This document shows, piece after piece, positions 49,714-58,191 of a stretch of DNA of 64,000 nt. Numbering within the stretch: position 1 is the stretch's first letter; every line of letters starts with the position of its first letter. The stretch is from Rubrobacter indicoceani (GTDB lineage: Bacteria > Actinomycetota > Rubrobacteria > Rubrobacterales > Rubrobacteraceae). The stretch is taken from NCBI RefSeq assembly GCF_003568865.1, contig NZ_CP031115.1, positions 1,674,001-1,738,000 of the forward strand. The letters are read 5' to 3'. The translations under genes and the position numbers were made by a program. The notes beneath the pieces are model-generated. The model was not told where the DNA came from, made no database searches, and worked only from the letters and a program-made list of their open reading frames with translations.

Positions 49714-50837
49714 GGCTCTGGCACGTCGGGGCCCGGCCCTCGCCCGAGGCGGTCGACGGGGTCGGGATGGTGGTGTGGCAGGTCGCCCGCGAGCAGGCCC
49801 TCCTCGGCCACGAGGTCGCCCTGATCCTCGACGAGGAGCCCGACGAGGCGGCGCGGGCCTTTGCCTCGGGGTGCGGCCTCGACCTGATAACGCTCCCGCC
49901 GCGCCTCCTGCGCTACAGCCCGGCGAAGGTCCGGGGCCTGCTGAAAACGGCGAGGCCGGATCTGGTCCACATGCACAAGACCTTTGTCCCGCAGCAGCTC
50001 TCGCTGACGAGGCTCCTTGTAAAGCAGGGCATCCCGTACGTCATCACGCCTCACGGCGGCGTAAACCACCGCCGGAGCCGCAACCTCAAGAAAACGGCCT
50101 ACACGTGGCTTATAGAGCGCGCCCGCTTTGCCCGGGCCGCCGCTATAACAACGGTCGCGCCGCTCGAAGAGGTCGCCGTCCGGCGGGTCGTGCCGGACTT
50201 CGCCCGGACCGTCCGCTGGGTCCCGAACCCCGTCGACACCCGCCTGCTCGACGGCCACGAGTGGCACGGCGACCTCGCCGCAAAGACGATGATGTACCTC
50301 GGTCGGTTTCACGTGATCAACAAAGGCATAGACACGCTGGTCGAGATCTCCCGCAGCCTTCCGCAGACGACCCTCGACCTCTACGGCACGCCGCACCCTC
50401 AGACGGCGAAGCTGCTCGCCGGGATAAAGTCAACCCTTCCGGCCAACGTGCGCTTCAACGGTCCCGTCTCTGGCCCGGAGAAGGCGCGGTTGCTGGCCGC
50501 ATCGAGCCTCTACATCCAGACCTCGCGCTGGGAGGGCTTCTCAATCTCCGTTGCCGAGGCGATGTACGTCGGGGTCCCGTGCGTGGTCTGCGACACGCCG
50601 CATCCGTCGCAGATGGTCCACCACGCCGAAGTGATGAAAGAACGCGGCCTCGGGCTGGTCCTTCCGACCGCCCCGGGACCCGCCGCCGAAATGCTCGCCG
50701 CCAGCCTCGACGAGCCCTCGGAGATGATCCGCTCTGCGGAGCGGGCGCGGGACTTCGCCCGGAGAAATTTCTCTCCGAAGGCAGCCGCACTCGGCTACCT
50801 CGAAGTCTACGAAGAGTCTTTCGCGAGCTCCCTGTAG
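49710..50837 (+). CDS. GT4-family glycosyltransferase
   Basis: 375-residue GT-B enzyme. The N-terminal half contains DGVGMVVWQVAREQALLGHEV and LVHMHKTFVPQQ; the donor half has MMYLGRFHVINKGIDTL and SRWEGFSISVAEAMYVGVPCVV with the E-x7-E motif. GTG start with GGGGAG, overlapping the polymerase stop by four bases. The last 31 bp overlap the convergent glycosyltransferase gene. Confidence 0.9.
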   Translation: MRLWHVGARPSPEAVDGVGMVVWQVAREQALLGHEVALILDEEPDEAARAFASGCGLDLITLPPRLLRYSPAKVRGLLKTARPDLVHMHKTFVPQQLSLTRLLVKQGIPYVITPHGGVNHRRSRNLKKTAYTWLIERARFARAAAITTVAPLEEVAVRRVVPDFARTVRWVPNPVDTRLLDGHEWHGDLAAKTMMYLGRFHVINKGIDTLVEISRSLPQTTLDLYGTPHPQTAKLLAGIKSTLPANVRFNGPVSGPEKARLLAASSLYIQTSRWEGFSISVAEAMYVGVPCVVCDTPHPSQMVHHAEVMKERGLGLVLPTAPGPAAEMLAASLDEPSEMIRSAERARDFARRNFSPKAAALGYLEVYEESFASSL

Positions 50838-52006
50838 ACGGCCTCCGTGCGTCTGGTGGCGAGCCGCTGGTCAAAGGTCTCTCGGGCGTAGGCGTGGTTT
50901 CGCTCCCCGATCCGCCGCAGCTCTTCTCCCTCGCCCCCCGGCCCGAGCATCGCGGCCATCGCCCCCGAGAGCGCGCCCGCGTCGCCGGTCGGCACGACGC
51001 GGTTGCCCTCTGCCCCCTCCACGACCCCGGCCCCGAAGACCCGCGTAGTAACGACGGGGAGCCCGGCGGCCATCGCCTCCATCGTGCTGTACGAGACCCC
51101 GGCCTCGTAGTGGCTCGACACCACGAAGACGTCCAGCCCGCCGAGAAACTCACCGGGGTCCGAGACCCAGCCGGGGAACTCCACGTCCCCCTCGAGGCCG
51201 AGCTCCCCGACGCGCCGCAGACAGCCCGAAAGCAATTCTCCGTCGCCCGCGACGCGCAGGCGCACCGGACGGAGCCCGGCGGGCCGCGACCTCTTGAGCC
51301 GGTAGAACGCCTCGAGAAGGTTCTCCGGGGCCTTCTGCTCGCTGAAGCGCATCGTTGAGCCGAAGGTTATGGGGCCTCCGCCTCCCCCGTTCTTCGTTTC
51401 TTCGGGGTCTCGCTCTTCAAAGCGTCGGAAGTCTTTATCGCGAAGCGCGTTCGGGACGACCCGGATTCTCTTTTTCGGGACGGCTCGGATCTTTCTGAAG
51501 AACTCGGCTTCGTCTTCCGAGACGGCGATTATCCTGCCGGTGGCACCGTACCCGAGCACGCGCTCCACAGCCGTATAGGCAGCGGCTTTCTTACGGGAGA
51601 TGCCGGGCGAGGAGACGATCATGCTGTGCGGGGTGTAGACCGCCGGGATCCGGGAGACGAGCGCCGCCGCCCTTCCGAGCGCGCCCCCTTTGGAGCTGTG
51701 TCCGTGCACCACGTCGAACGGTCCCCTGTCCCGGATGACGCGGAGGATCTTCCGCAGGCTCTTCAGGTCGGAGAGCGGGGAGACCTCCCGTCCCATATTA
51801 ACCTTTACAAACCGGGCCGAATCACCACCGACAAACTCCCGAAACGCCGGGTCGAGCCGCTCGGGAGCATAAACCACTACAACCTCGTGACGGAGTTCGG
51901 AGAGCCCTTCGGAGAGCGTCCTGACATGCCGCCCGACCCCGGCTCCGGTCGCCTCTATAACCTGAAGCAGCCTCAGACGCTTCTCTCCGGTGCCGCCGTC
52001 GGTCAT
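50807..52006 (-). CDS. GT4-family glycosyltransferase
   Basis: 399-residue GT-B enzyme. LRLLQVIEATGAGVGRHVRTL opens the acceptor domain, VVHGHSSKGGALGR and VYTPHSMI follow, and the donor half has SSHYEAGVSYSTMEAMAAGLPVV. The ATG at 52006 has GGAGG 11 bases upstream and fits better than GTG 52036. It is third in the minus-strand operon after the Wzz-PAS and BY-kinase genes. Confidence 0.9.
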   Translation of the reverse strand: MTDGGTGEKRLRLLQVIEATGAGVGRHVRTLSEGLSELRHEVVVVYAPERLDPAFREFVGGDSARFVKVNMGREVSPLSDLKSLRKILRVIRDRGPFDVVHGHSSKGGALGRAAALVSRIPAVYTPHSMIVSSPGISRKKAAAYTAVERVLGYGATGRIIAVSEDEAEFFRKIRAVPKKRIRVVPNALRDKDFRRFEERDPEETKNGGGGGPITFGSTMRFSEQKAPENLLEAFYRLKRSRPAGLRPVRLRVAGDGELLSGCLRRVGELGLEGDVEFPGWVSDPGEFLGGLDVFVVSSHYEAGVSYSTMEAMAAGLPVVTTRVFGAGVVEGAEGNRVVPTGDAGALSGAMAAMLGPGGEGEELRRIGERNHAYARETFDQRLATRRTEAVYRELAKDSS

Positions 52007-52013
52007 GCCGGCA

Positions 52014-52745
52014 TCAGCCTCCGGAGCGGGCTTCACCGTAGCTGTAGGAATATCCGCCGTAGGTTCCGTCGCGGGAGGGCTTGACGTTGTTCATCACCGT
52101 CCCGAGAACCTTTGCCCCGACCGATTCCAGCGTTCGAATGGAACGGCGCGCGGAGAGCTTTCGCGTACTCTGAGCGTCGAGTACCAGCACGACCCCGTCG
52201 GCCTGAACGGCGATGATCGCCGGGTCGGAGACAAGCTGGACCGGGGGGGCGTCTATTATCACGTAGTCAGCCGCCTCCCTTAGCTCCTCGACGAGCGCGG
52301 TGAAACGCTCCGAACCGAGAAGCTCCGTCGGGTTCGGCGGTATCGAACCCGAGGTCAGCACCCTGAGGTTCTCAAGCGGTGTATGCCAGAGGTCGTCAAC
52401 GCTCTCCGTACCGACGAGGGCGTCCACCAGTCCCCGGGTGTTCCTGAGATCGAAGACACCGTGCACAACGGGCTTTCTCAGGTCACAGTCTATAAGAACG
52501 ACGCTTTTCCCGGCCTGCGACAGGGAGACGGCGAGGTTCGCGCAGGTTGTGCTCTTCCCCTCTCGCTGGCCGGGGCTCGTTACCACGACAACCTTCGGCG
52601 GGTTGTCCACTATCGAGTAGAGCAGGCTTGTCCTGAGCGTCCGGTACGCCTCGGCGGCCTGTCCCCCGGGATCCGAGATGGAGACCAGACGTTCGGGCAG
52701 ATCGCTTACGTTCTTGCTTTTCGTCCGGGTCTGACCCTTCTGCAT
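52014..52745 (-). CDS. BY-kinase (CpsD/CapB-type tyrosine kinase)
   Basis: 243-residue cytoplasmic bacterial tyrosine kinase without membrane helices. Walker A is SPGQREGKSTT (57-67), Walker A' VVLIDCDLRKP (82-92), Walker B VIIDAPP, and the C-terminus has a tyrosine cluster TYGGYSYSYG for autophosphorylation. In Gram-positive systems this kinase is activated by the cytoplasmic tail of a separate Wzz-type protein; here that is the PAS-bearing protein 71 bp upstream. The phosphatase at 37605 is the likely opponent. Controls chain length and export. Confidence 0.92.
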   Translation of the reverse strand: MQKGQTRTKSKNVSDLPERLVSISDPGGQAAEAYRTLRTSLLYSIVDNPPKVVVVTSPGQREGKSTTCANLAVSLSQAGKSVVLIDCDLRKPVVHGVFDLRNTRGLVDALVGTESVDDLWHTPLENLRVLTSGSIPPNPTELLGSERFTALVEELREAADYVIIDAPPVQLVSDPAIIAVQADGVVLVLDAQSTRKLSARRSIRTLESVGAKVLGTVMNNVKPSRDGTYGGYSYSYGEARSGG

Positions 52746-52816
52746 GCGCCCCTCTACCTTCTGGTTCTCGCGTGTGTTTCAGGCTCCGTCGCCATCCGTC
52801 GCCGGGAGACCCCGGC

Positions 52817-54877
52817 CTAGATATCCTCCGAGTTGAGGATCGCCCCGAGCTTCTCCTGTATCTGCAGGAGACGCCTCTCTACCTCTCGCTTCTCCGCCTC
52901 GACGGTCTCGAGCCGCTCCTCGTTCTGCCGGACCAGCTCTTCGCACCGCCCGAGTTCCCCTTCGAGCCGCGTCCGTTCCTCCTCTAAGCGTCTGCCTTCG
53001 AACTCGGCGGCCTCCAGCCTCCGCTCAAACTCCTGTCTTTGCTCCTCGGCCGCGGCCCGGTTCTCCTCCTCGGCCTGCTCGGAGCGCAGACGGGTCTCCG
53101 CGAGGCTCTCTTCGAGCTCTTGCAGCCTTGACCTGGTGGCTTCGCTCTCGGCCTCGCTGCTGCGCAGGCTCTCCTCGGTGTGGCGCAGGGTGCTCTCTTT
53201 CTGCTGCAGGGCGGCCTGGAGTTCTTCGAGCGTCGCGCCCTCCTCGGCGCGCCGGTACTCGATAAGCTTCCGGTCGGTGAGGTCTTCGAGCATCATCATC
53301 ACCTCGCGCACCCCGCCCCGCTCGTCGGCAACGGGCCTGATAAAGGCTCGCAGCCAGCGTTCTCCGGGGCCGTTGCCGTCTTCGGGAACATCCAGCCGGA
53401 GCGGCGGGGTGACGGTCTCCGCGCCGCTGTCTATGCTCTGGCGAAAGTAATGGTCGAGGCCGACGTCCCTCATCCGCTCGTTTTCAAGAACGCTCTCGCC
53501 GTTGGTCTCGCCCGGCTCGTACCAGAGGTCGTGCCAGAACGCCTGCCACGATTCGTCCTCGGAGAGCGAGTAACCGTCCGGGGTAAAGAAGCTGACGGAG
53601 AGCGGTGAATGTCCCATGACCGTTCTCAGGCGCTCTTCGGAGATCCTCCTCGCCTCACCGGAGATGTTCGCCGCCTCCTCGGCCTGTTTGACCCGGGTGA
53701 TGTCCTTTACCATCGCCATCGCCCCGCGCCCCGCCGCGTTCCGCAGGCTCAAGACCGTTACCTCGACCCAGGAGATCTGACCATCATCCCCGATGAGCCT
53801 CTTCTCCAGGGAGTAGCTGGGCCTCTCCCCGGAGACCAGAGATCCGTGAAGCCCCCTGTGCCTCTCGGCGTCGTCGGGATGGGAGAACAGCCCGGAGAAT
53901 TCCTCTCCTACGAGCCCTTCCGCTCCTTTGCGCCCGAGCATCCCGAGCAGCGTCGCGTCGGCCTCCTCGACCCGCCCCTCCTCGTCGAGCAGCAACGTCC
54001 CCACCGGCCACGTTACCCCGCCCTCGCCAGCCGGCGGAAGAAACCGGCCCCCGGCGGGACCTTCGGACAATCCCGGTTCCGAGCCGTCGGTGGAGGATGA
54101 GCCTTCCCCGGCCCCCGCGATCCGGCGTCTGTTTTGGTGGGGTTGCCTGAAGGCTTCCCGGATCTTCTGTGAGCCCTCACCGGAGGCGGGCTCGAAAACG
54201 GGGATCACGCCGAAAACCGGGACGCCGAGCATGCCCTCGGCCTCCTCGGGGGAGCTCCAGCGGTCGTCGAGCAGTTCGAGCAGAAAGGCGATGCCGGCCC
54301 CGAGCATCAGGCCGAGGATCAGCGAAAGGGCGGCGTTTCTGAAGAAGTCCGGCACGACCGGGTCCACGGGGAGGTCGGCCGGCTCGTAGAGTACGGCCGT
54401 GATCGAGGTCGAGCCTTCGCTGACCTGTGAGATCTGCTCGGAGAAAGCCTCCCCGGTGGCGTTGGCTATCCGCTGAGCCTCCTGCGGGTCCGGGCTGCGG
54501 TAGATGATCTCGATAAACTGCGTCGAAGAGACCTGCTCGACGGTGAGGTTCTCAAAGAACTCGTCGGTGGTCAGATCGAGGTTGAGTTCGTCTATGACGG
54601 CCTGGGCGACGGGGCGACTGTCGGCGGCGACGGCCATCGTCTGGGTCAGCTGCTGAAGCCCGACCGCCTCGTTCGGGGATTCGGTTATGCCCTGGTCCTG
54701 CCCCACGAGCATCCGAACGGAAGACTCGTACTGTGGGGTCTGCAGCATGCTGAGCATCATGGCAAGCCCGACCGTAACGATAACGGCGAGAGCGATAAAC
54801 CAGAACCGCCGAAGGAAAACCGACGTAACGCTCTTTAAAGAGAGTATGAAATCGTCTCCGCCGGACATCCCGTTCAA
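52817..54877 (-). CDS. Wzz-type chain-length protein fused to PAS domains and coiled coil
   Basis: 686-residue fusion. Residues 1-225 are a Wzz/CapA-type copolymerase: helix 1 at about 25-47, an external alpha/beta region, the proline-rich YEPADLPVDPVVP (164-176), helix 2 at about 180-202, then DDRWSSPEEAEGMLGVPVFG typical of the cytoplasmic end. After a low-complexity linker (230-287) comes a PAS-like domain (290-397, ending GAMAMVKDITRVKQAE), a second PAS-like domain (413-540, ending REVMMMLEDLTDRKLIE), and a long coiled coil (540-680). No kinase, GGDEF or HAMP domain follows. It leads the BY-kinase operon, so it probably passes a cytoplasmic signal to chain-length control. Confidence 0.9.
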   Translation of the reverse strand: MNGMSGGDDFILSLKSVTSVFLRRFWFIALAVIVTVGLAMMLSMLQTPQYESSVRMLVGQDQGITESPNEAVGLQQLTQTMAVAADSRPVAQAVIDELNLDLTTDEFFENLTVEQVSSTQFIEIIYRSPDPQEAQRIANATGEAFSEQISQVSEGSTSITAVLYEPADLPVDPVVPDFFRNAALSLILGLMLGAGIAFLLELLDDRWSSPEEAEGMLGVPVFGVIPVFEPASGEGSQKIREAFRQPHQNRRRIAGAGEGSSSTDGSEPGLSEGPAGGRFLPPAGEGGVTWPVGTLLLDEEGRVEEADATLLGMLGRKGAEGLVGEEFSGLFSHPDDAERHRGLHGSLVSGERPSYSLEKRLIGDDGQISWVEVTVLSLRNAAGRGAMAMVKDITRVKQAEEAANISGEARRISEERLRTVMGHSPLSVSFFTPDGYSLSEDESWQAFWHDLWYEPGETNGESVLENERMRDVGLDHYFRQSIDSGAETVTPPLRLDVPEDGNGPGERWLRAFIRPVADERGGVREVMMMLEDLTDRKLIEYRRAEEGATLEELQAALQQKESTLRHTEESLRSSEAESEATRSRLQELEESLAETRLRSEQAEEENRAAAEEQRQEFERRLEAAEFEGRRLEEERTRLEGELGRCEELVRQNEERLETVEAEKREVERRLLQIQEKLGAILNSEDI

Positions 54878-55241
54878 TTACCGCACCTCACGTTCTCAAG
54901 CGACCCCATCCGGGTGTCGAACTCCGGTTATCCTGTTTCTTGCGCTTCGCCCCCGTTAATGTCTTATCGCACCATAAGGGGCGATGTGCCTATTATCGGT
55001 TAGAAGATCACGAAAGTGAAGGGCGCGTGAAACCGGAGCCTTTTTAAGGTTTGCTCGCTGACCGACGATAAGGATAACATATGCCCTGTAGCGTAAGGTT
55101 CTTTCGGCGCCTGGCCGCTCGTCCGGCAGGCGCAACCGGGGAGGCTGCTTCGGGGCGACCGCTGTTCGGACGCTCCGGTCACCGAACGCGGTGTGATGTG
55201 ACGGTTCTTCCCGACCGCGGGTCGGGGTGCTCTGAGGGGGT
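54878..55241. other. 364-bp divergent gap between Wzz-PAS and ligase genes
   Basis: No gene I can support. It contains a possible minus-strand promoter at 54992-55020 and a possible plus promoter TTGCTC-N16-GATAAC (55051-55078), followed by a GC-rich leader of about 150 nt with a 7-bp perfect stem GCGCCTG/CAGGCGC (55107-55133). A 60-codon frame at 55081 has an AAGGA-like site but poor codon use. Confidence 0.5.
54992..55020 (-). promoter_or_regulatory. Candidate promoter of Wzz-PAS operon
   Basis: On the minus strand TTCACT (55015-55020) and GATAAT (54992-54997) are 17 bp apart, about 115 bp before the ATG at 54877. Confidence 0.35.
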
Positions 55242-57236
55242 TTGCCTTTTTTGTACAAGCTGACGCGCTCCGGTTCCTTCAGGCGGAAGATCGCGGGCGT
55301 CGGCATGGTCTGCGTGGCCGGGATGAACGCCTGGCTCGGGTATTCGTTCGGCGGGTACTACATCGGAGACTGGGGGCTTTTCGCCTTTCTGGTAGTGGTG
55401 CTTTTCCTGGTTTCGGTCGGGCTCGGCTTTCTTGGGGGCATGCGCTCCCGGGTGGCGGTGGCGGCAACGACCCTGTTTCTGGGCTACACGGCGTGGACCT
55501 TTCTCTCCATCCTGTGGTCGGCGAATCGGGGCGACGCCTGGTACGGCTCCTCCTTGACGCTGGTTTATCTGATCGTCTTCTGGGTCGCCGCGACGCTCGC
55601 CGCCGTGGGTCTTTCCCGAAGGCTGGCCCTTGCCGCGCTCTCTATCGGCCCCGGCGTGGTCGCCCTGCTTACCGTCCCGATGCTTGCTTCGGGCGCTACG
55701 GAGAACGGCAACTTCTTTCTTGACGGTCGCCTTATGGGCCCGGCGGGATACTTCAACGCTCAGGCGGCGTTTCTACTGGTTTCGTTCTGGTCAGGGATCT
55801 ACGTCGCGGGGTCCCGGCGGGTCAACCCGCTTCTCAGGGGACTGTCCCTTTCAAGCACGGTCGTGTGCCTTGAAGTCGCCATCCTTACCCAGTCTCGCGG
55901 TACGGCGGTGGCTTTCGCCGCGTCTCTTTTAGTCTTTTTCCTTTTCTCCGGCAGGCGGCTCAGGGGGCTTCTTGCCTTTGCTCCGGTGGCGGGATGCGCG
56001 GTCTTTGCCTTCTCCGATCTGAACGAGGTCTACCTGCAGCTCCGGTTGTCGGAAACCGTTACGGGAGCGGGCCTCGATGCGATAGACCGGGCCGGAACCG
56101 TGATCCTGGCCTCGGCGGTGGCCGCCGCTCTGTATGGTCTTGCGTGGGGTTTTCTGGAGCGCTCCTGGCGTCCGACCGCGTCCCTCACGCAAGCCGCAGG
56201 GGTCGTCTGCCTCTCGGCGGTCGCGCTGTTCTCTGTTGCGCTCTTCTTTGTCGCCGTGGACCGGGTCGGCTCCCCGGTGGACTTTGTGCAGGAGAGGTGG
56301 GTCGCCTTCAAGGCAAACGACACCTCCGGGCAGGACGAGAGCCGCTACCTCAGCGCGAGCGGCTCCGGTCGCTACGTACTCTGGGAGGTTGCGTGGCGGG
56401 ACTTTACGGAGAACCCCGTCGCCGGGGTCGGCACCCACAACTACGAGTCAACCTACTACCAGTACCGGACCGGCGTCTCCGGCTGGGTCAGGCAGCCGCA
56501 CTCCCTCGGGCTGGAGGTTCTCTCGGAACGGGGGGTGATCGGCGGCCTCTTCTTTTTCGGTTTCCTGGCGACCTGCGTCGGTTCGGGCCTCCATAAAAGG
56601 TTCAGCCAGCTCAACCCCGAAGGCAAGGGGCAGGTCGGCGCGATGCTGGCGTGCCTGACCTACTGGTTTGTACATTCGAGCGCCGAGTGGTTCTGGCAGA
56701 TACCGGCGATCACCGTCCCGGCCATCGTTTACCTTGCGATGCTTGTCGTTCCCTGGTCGCGTCCGAGAAGCGAGGAGGACGTGTTCCGGCCGCTGGACCG
56801 TCCCTTGAGGCTTGCGGGGGTGGGCATATCCGCCCTGGCGCTTATCGCCATCTCGCCGCTGTTCGTGTCGAGCTACTACCAGCAGAAGGCCGGGGCGGAG
56901 AACAACCCGTGGGTCTCCCTCGGGTACCTGGAGCGGGCACAGACCTTTGATCCGTTGAACCCGGCGCTGGCCCGGGAGGAGGGTGATACGGCCTACAGCA
57001 TCGGTGATATTCCCCGGGCCTCCGAGTCGTACGCAAGGGCGGTGGCCCTGAACCCGGATCACTACGCCAACTACTCGGTGCTGGGTGGCTTCCACGAAAG
57101 GCTCGGAGACCCGGAACGGGCGCTGGAACTGTACCGCCGAGCCGAGGAGTTGAACCCACTGGACGAGGAGATCCGCCAGGCTGCCGAACGGGCTCGGGCC
57201 GAGGTGGAAGCCCGGCAGAACGTCTCGCTCCGGTAG
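55242..57236 (+). CDS. O-antigen-ligase-like membrane protein with TPRs
   Basis: 664-residue protein. Residues about 15-480 have 11-12 hydrophobic helices and the Wzy_C segment: AVAFAASLLVFFLF, then the external loop with GSGRYVLWEVAWRDFTENPVAGVGTHNYE and QPHSLGLEVLSERGVIG, the ligase motif. Residues about 545-655 are tetratricopeptide repeats (LNPDHYANYSVLGGFHERLG, LYRRAEELNPLDEEIRQ). It would attach or terminate the polysaccharide outside the membrane, with the TPRs as a docking part. TTG 55242, or TTG 55251 with better spacing from GGGGG, is the start. Confidence 0.85.
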   Translation: MPFLYKLTRSGSFRRKIAGVGMVCVAGMNAWLGYSFGGYYIGDWGLFAFLVVVLFLVSVGLGFLGGMRSRVAVAATTLFLGYTAWTFLSILWSANRGDAWYGSSLTLVYLIVFWVAATLAAVGLSRRLALAALSIGPGVVALLTVPMLASGATENGNFFLDGRLMGPAGYFNAQAAFLLVSFWSGIYVAGSRRVNPLLRGLSLSSTVVCLEVAILTQSRGTAVAFAASLLVFFLFSGRRLRGLLAFAPVAGCAVFAFSDLNEVYLQLRLSETVTGAGLDAIDRAGTVILASAVAAALYGLAWGFLERSWRPTASLTQAAGVVCLSAVALFSVALFFVAVDRVGSPVDFVQERWVAFKANDTSGQDESRYLSASGSGRYVLWEVAWRDFTENPVAGVGTHNYESTYYQYRTGVSGWVRQPHSLGLEVLSERGVIGGLFFFGFLATCVGSGLHKRFSQLNPEGKGQVGAMLACLTYWFVHSSAEWFWQIPAITVPAIVYLAMLVVPWSRPRSEEDVFRPLDRPLRLAGVGISALALIAISPLFVSSYYQQKAGAENNPWVSLGYLERAQTFDPLNPALAREEGDTAYSIGDIPRASESYARAVALNPDHYANYSVLGGFHERLGDPERALELYRRAEELNPLDEEIRQAAERARAEVEARQNVSLR

Positions 57237-57340
57237 ACGCCTCGGGCAGTCCATGCGGCCAACTCGGATGGAGAAAACTCGTATGGAGAAGTTTCGAGGG
57301 CTCCGACGGCGGGCGTTCGGGAGGCCTGGGGAGGGCGGGG

Positions 57341-57976
57341 TTAGATCTTCCCTCGCACCAGCCGGGCGGCTTCGGTGCGGTTGCTCACCCTGAGCGTCTT
57401 GAAGGCCGAGCGGAGGTGTTGTTTGACGGTTGATTCCGAAAGGTAGAGTCTGGCCCCTATCTGGGCGTTTGTCATCCCCTCGGAGACGAGGCGGAGGATC
57501 TCGAGCTGCCTCGGGGTGAGGCTTTCGAGGTCCTCCGTCTCGTCCTCGGCGACGATGTCGCGGATAAGGTCCCTCGGCACCACCACCTCTCCCTTCGAGG
57601 CGATGGAGATAGCCCGGAGGATCTGCGAAGCCCCCATCTCACCGTGAACGAAACCTCGCGCTCCGGCCCGGAGCGCGGCCCGAACCACCGGGAGGCTGCT
57701 GGAGAGCCCGAAGACTACGACCGGAACCCCGGTGCTCAGGCTTCGCACGTACCGGACCCGCTCCCCGGTCTCCCCCGCGCTTGTGGCGCAGAGCAGGATA
57801 CAGCAGAGGTCGTCATCCTCGGGGATCGCCTCCGTTGTCTTTACGGAGGCGATCTCCGACAGAACCCCGGAAAGCCCCCGGGTGAGAACCGGATAGGGAC
57901 ACAAAAGCCACACGGAGCCGATGTACTCCCGCTCCTTTGGACCGCCCACGTGCCTGATCTCTCCCTGGTGCAACAC
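57341..57976 (-). CDS. LuxR-type regulator with degenerate receiver domain
   Basis: 211-residue NarL/LuxR-family protein. The C-terminal HTH (about 149-211) has LTPRQLEILRLVSEGMTNAQIGARLYLSE... and STVKQHLRSAFKTL. Residues 20-135 have receiver-like alternation, but the acidic pair after beta-1 is Cys-Pro (LLCPYP), the beta-3 phospho-acceptor region is LLCATSAGE without Asp, and the Lys after beta-5 is His (GFVHGEM). So phosphorylation control is unlikely; it may bind a ligand or partner. Divergent from the LPxTG gene, with a palindrome in between. Confidence 0.88.
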   Translation of the reverse strand: MLHQGEIRHVGGPKEREYIGSVWLLCPYPVLTRGLSGVLSEIASVKTTEAIPEDDDLCCILLCATSAGETGERVRYVRSLSTGVPVVVFGLSSSLPVVRAALRAGARGFVHGEMGASQILRAISIASKGEVVVPRDLIRDIVAEDETEDLESLTPRQLEILRLVSEGMTNAQIGARLYLSESTVKQHLRSAFKTLRVSNRTEAARLVRGKI

Positions 57977-58066
57977 AACTCCCCCGACCCTTGTTCTCTA
58001 CGCCAGCACCCTACAACACAATTAACGGACGAATCTCGGATTGTTTTAGTACTTTCGTATAGCTTC

Positions 58067-58088
58067 GCTGATTATCAGCCGCTATAAT
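58067..58088 (+). promoter_or_regulatory. Promoter with palindrome before LPxTG gene
   Basis: GCTGAT-T-ATCAGC, a perfect inverted repeat (58067-58079), sits four bases before a consensus TATAAT (58083-58088). No good -35 is visible, as at activator-dependent promoters. The divergent LuxR-type regulator is the obvious candidate to bind it. The leader to the start at 58192 is about 97 nt and contains a GGAAGC/GCTTCC pairing. Confidence 0.6.
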
Positions 58089-58191
58089 CCGGCTTCAGGA
58101 AGCATAGAGTGCAAACGCCCGGGGGATCATCTCACGCTTCCGGCCATCAGCTGACGGAGAAGTGCGTTACAGGAAAACGGAGAGTGCGGCA

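Noticed and set aside
55107-55220. Possible c-di-AMP or c-di-GMP riboswitch before the ligase gene
   Set aside because: The conserved core sequences of those classes could not be matched; only generic GC stems are visible.
55081-55263. 60-codon reading frame with an AAGGA-like site in the Wzz-PAS/ligase gap
   Set aside because: Third-position GC is clearly lower than in the real genes, there is no family pattern, and it overlaps the start of the ligase gene; treated as leader sequence.
58096-58191. Possible riboswitch in the LPxTG leader (GGAAGC/GCTTCC pairing)
   Set aside because: A single 6-bp pairing with a large loop is not enough to support an RNA class.
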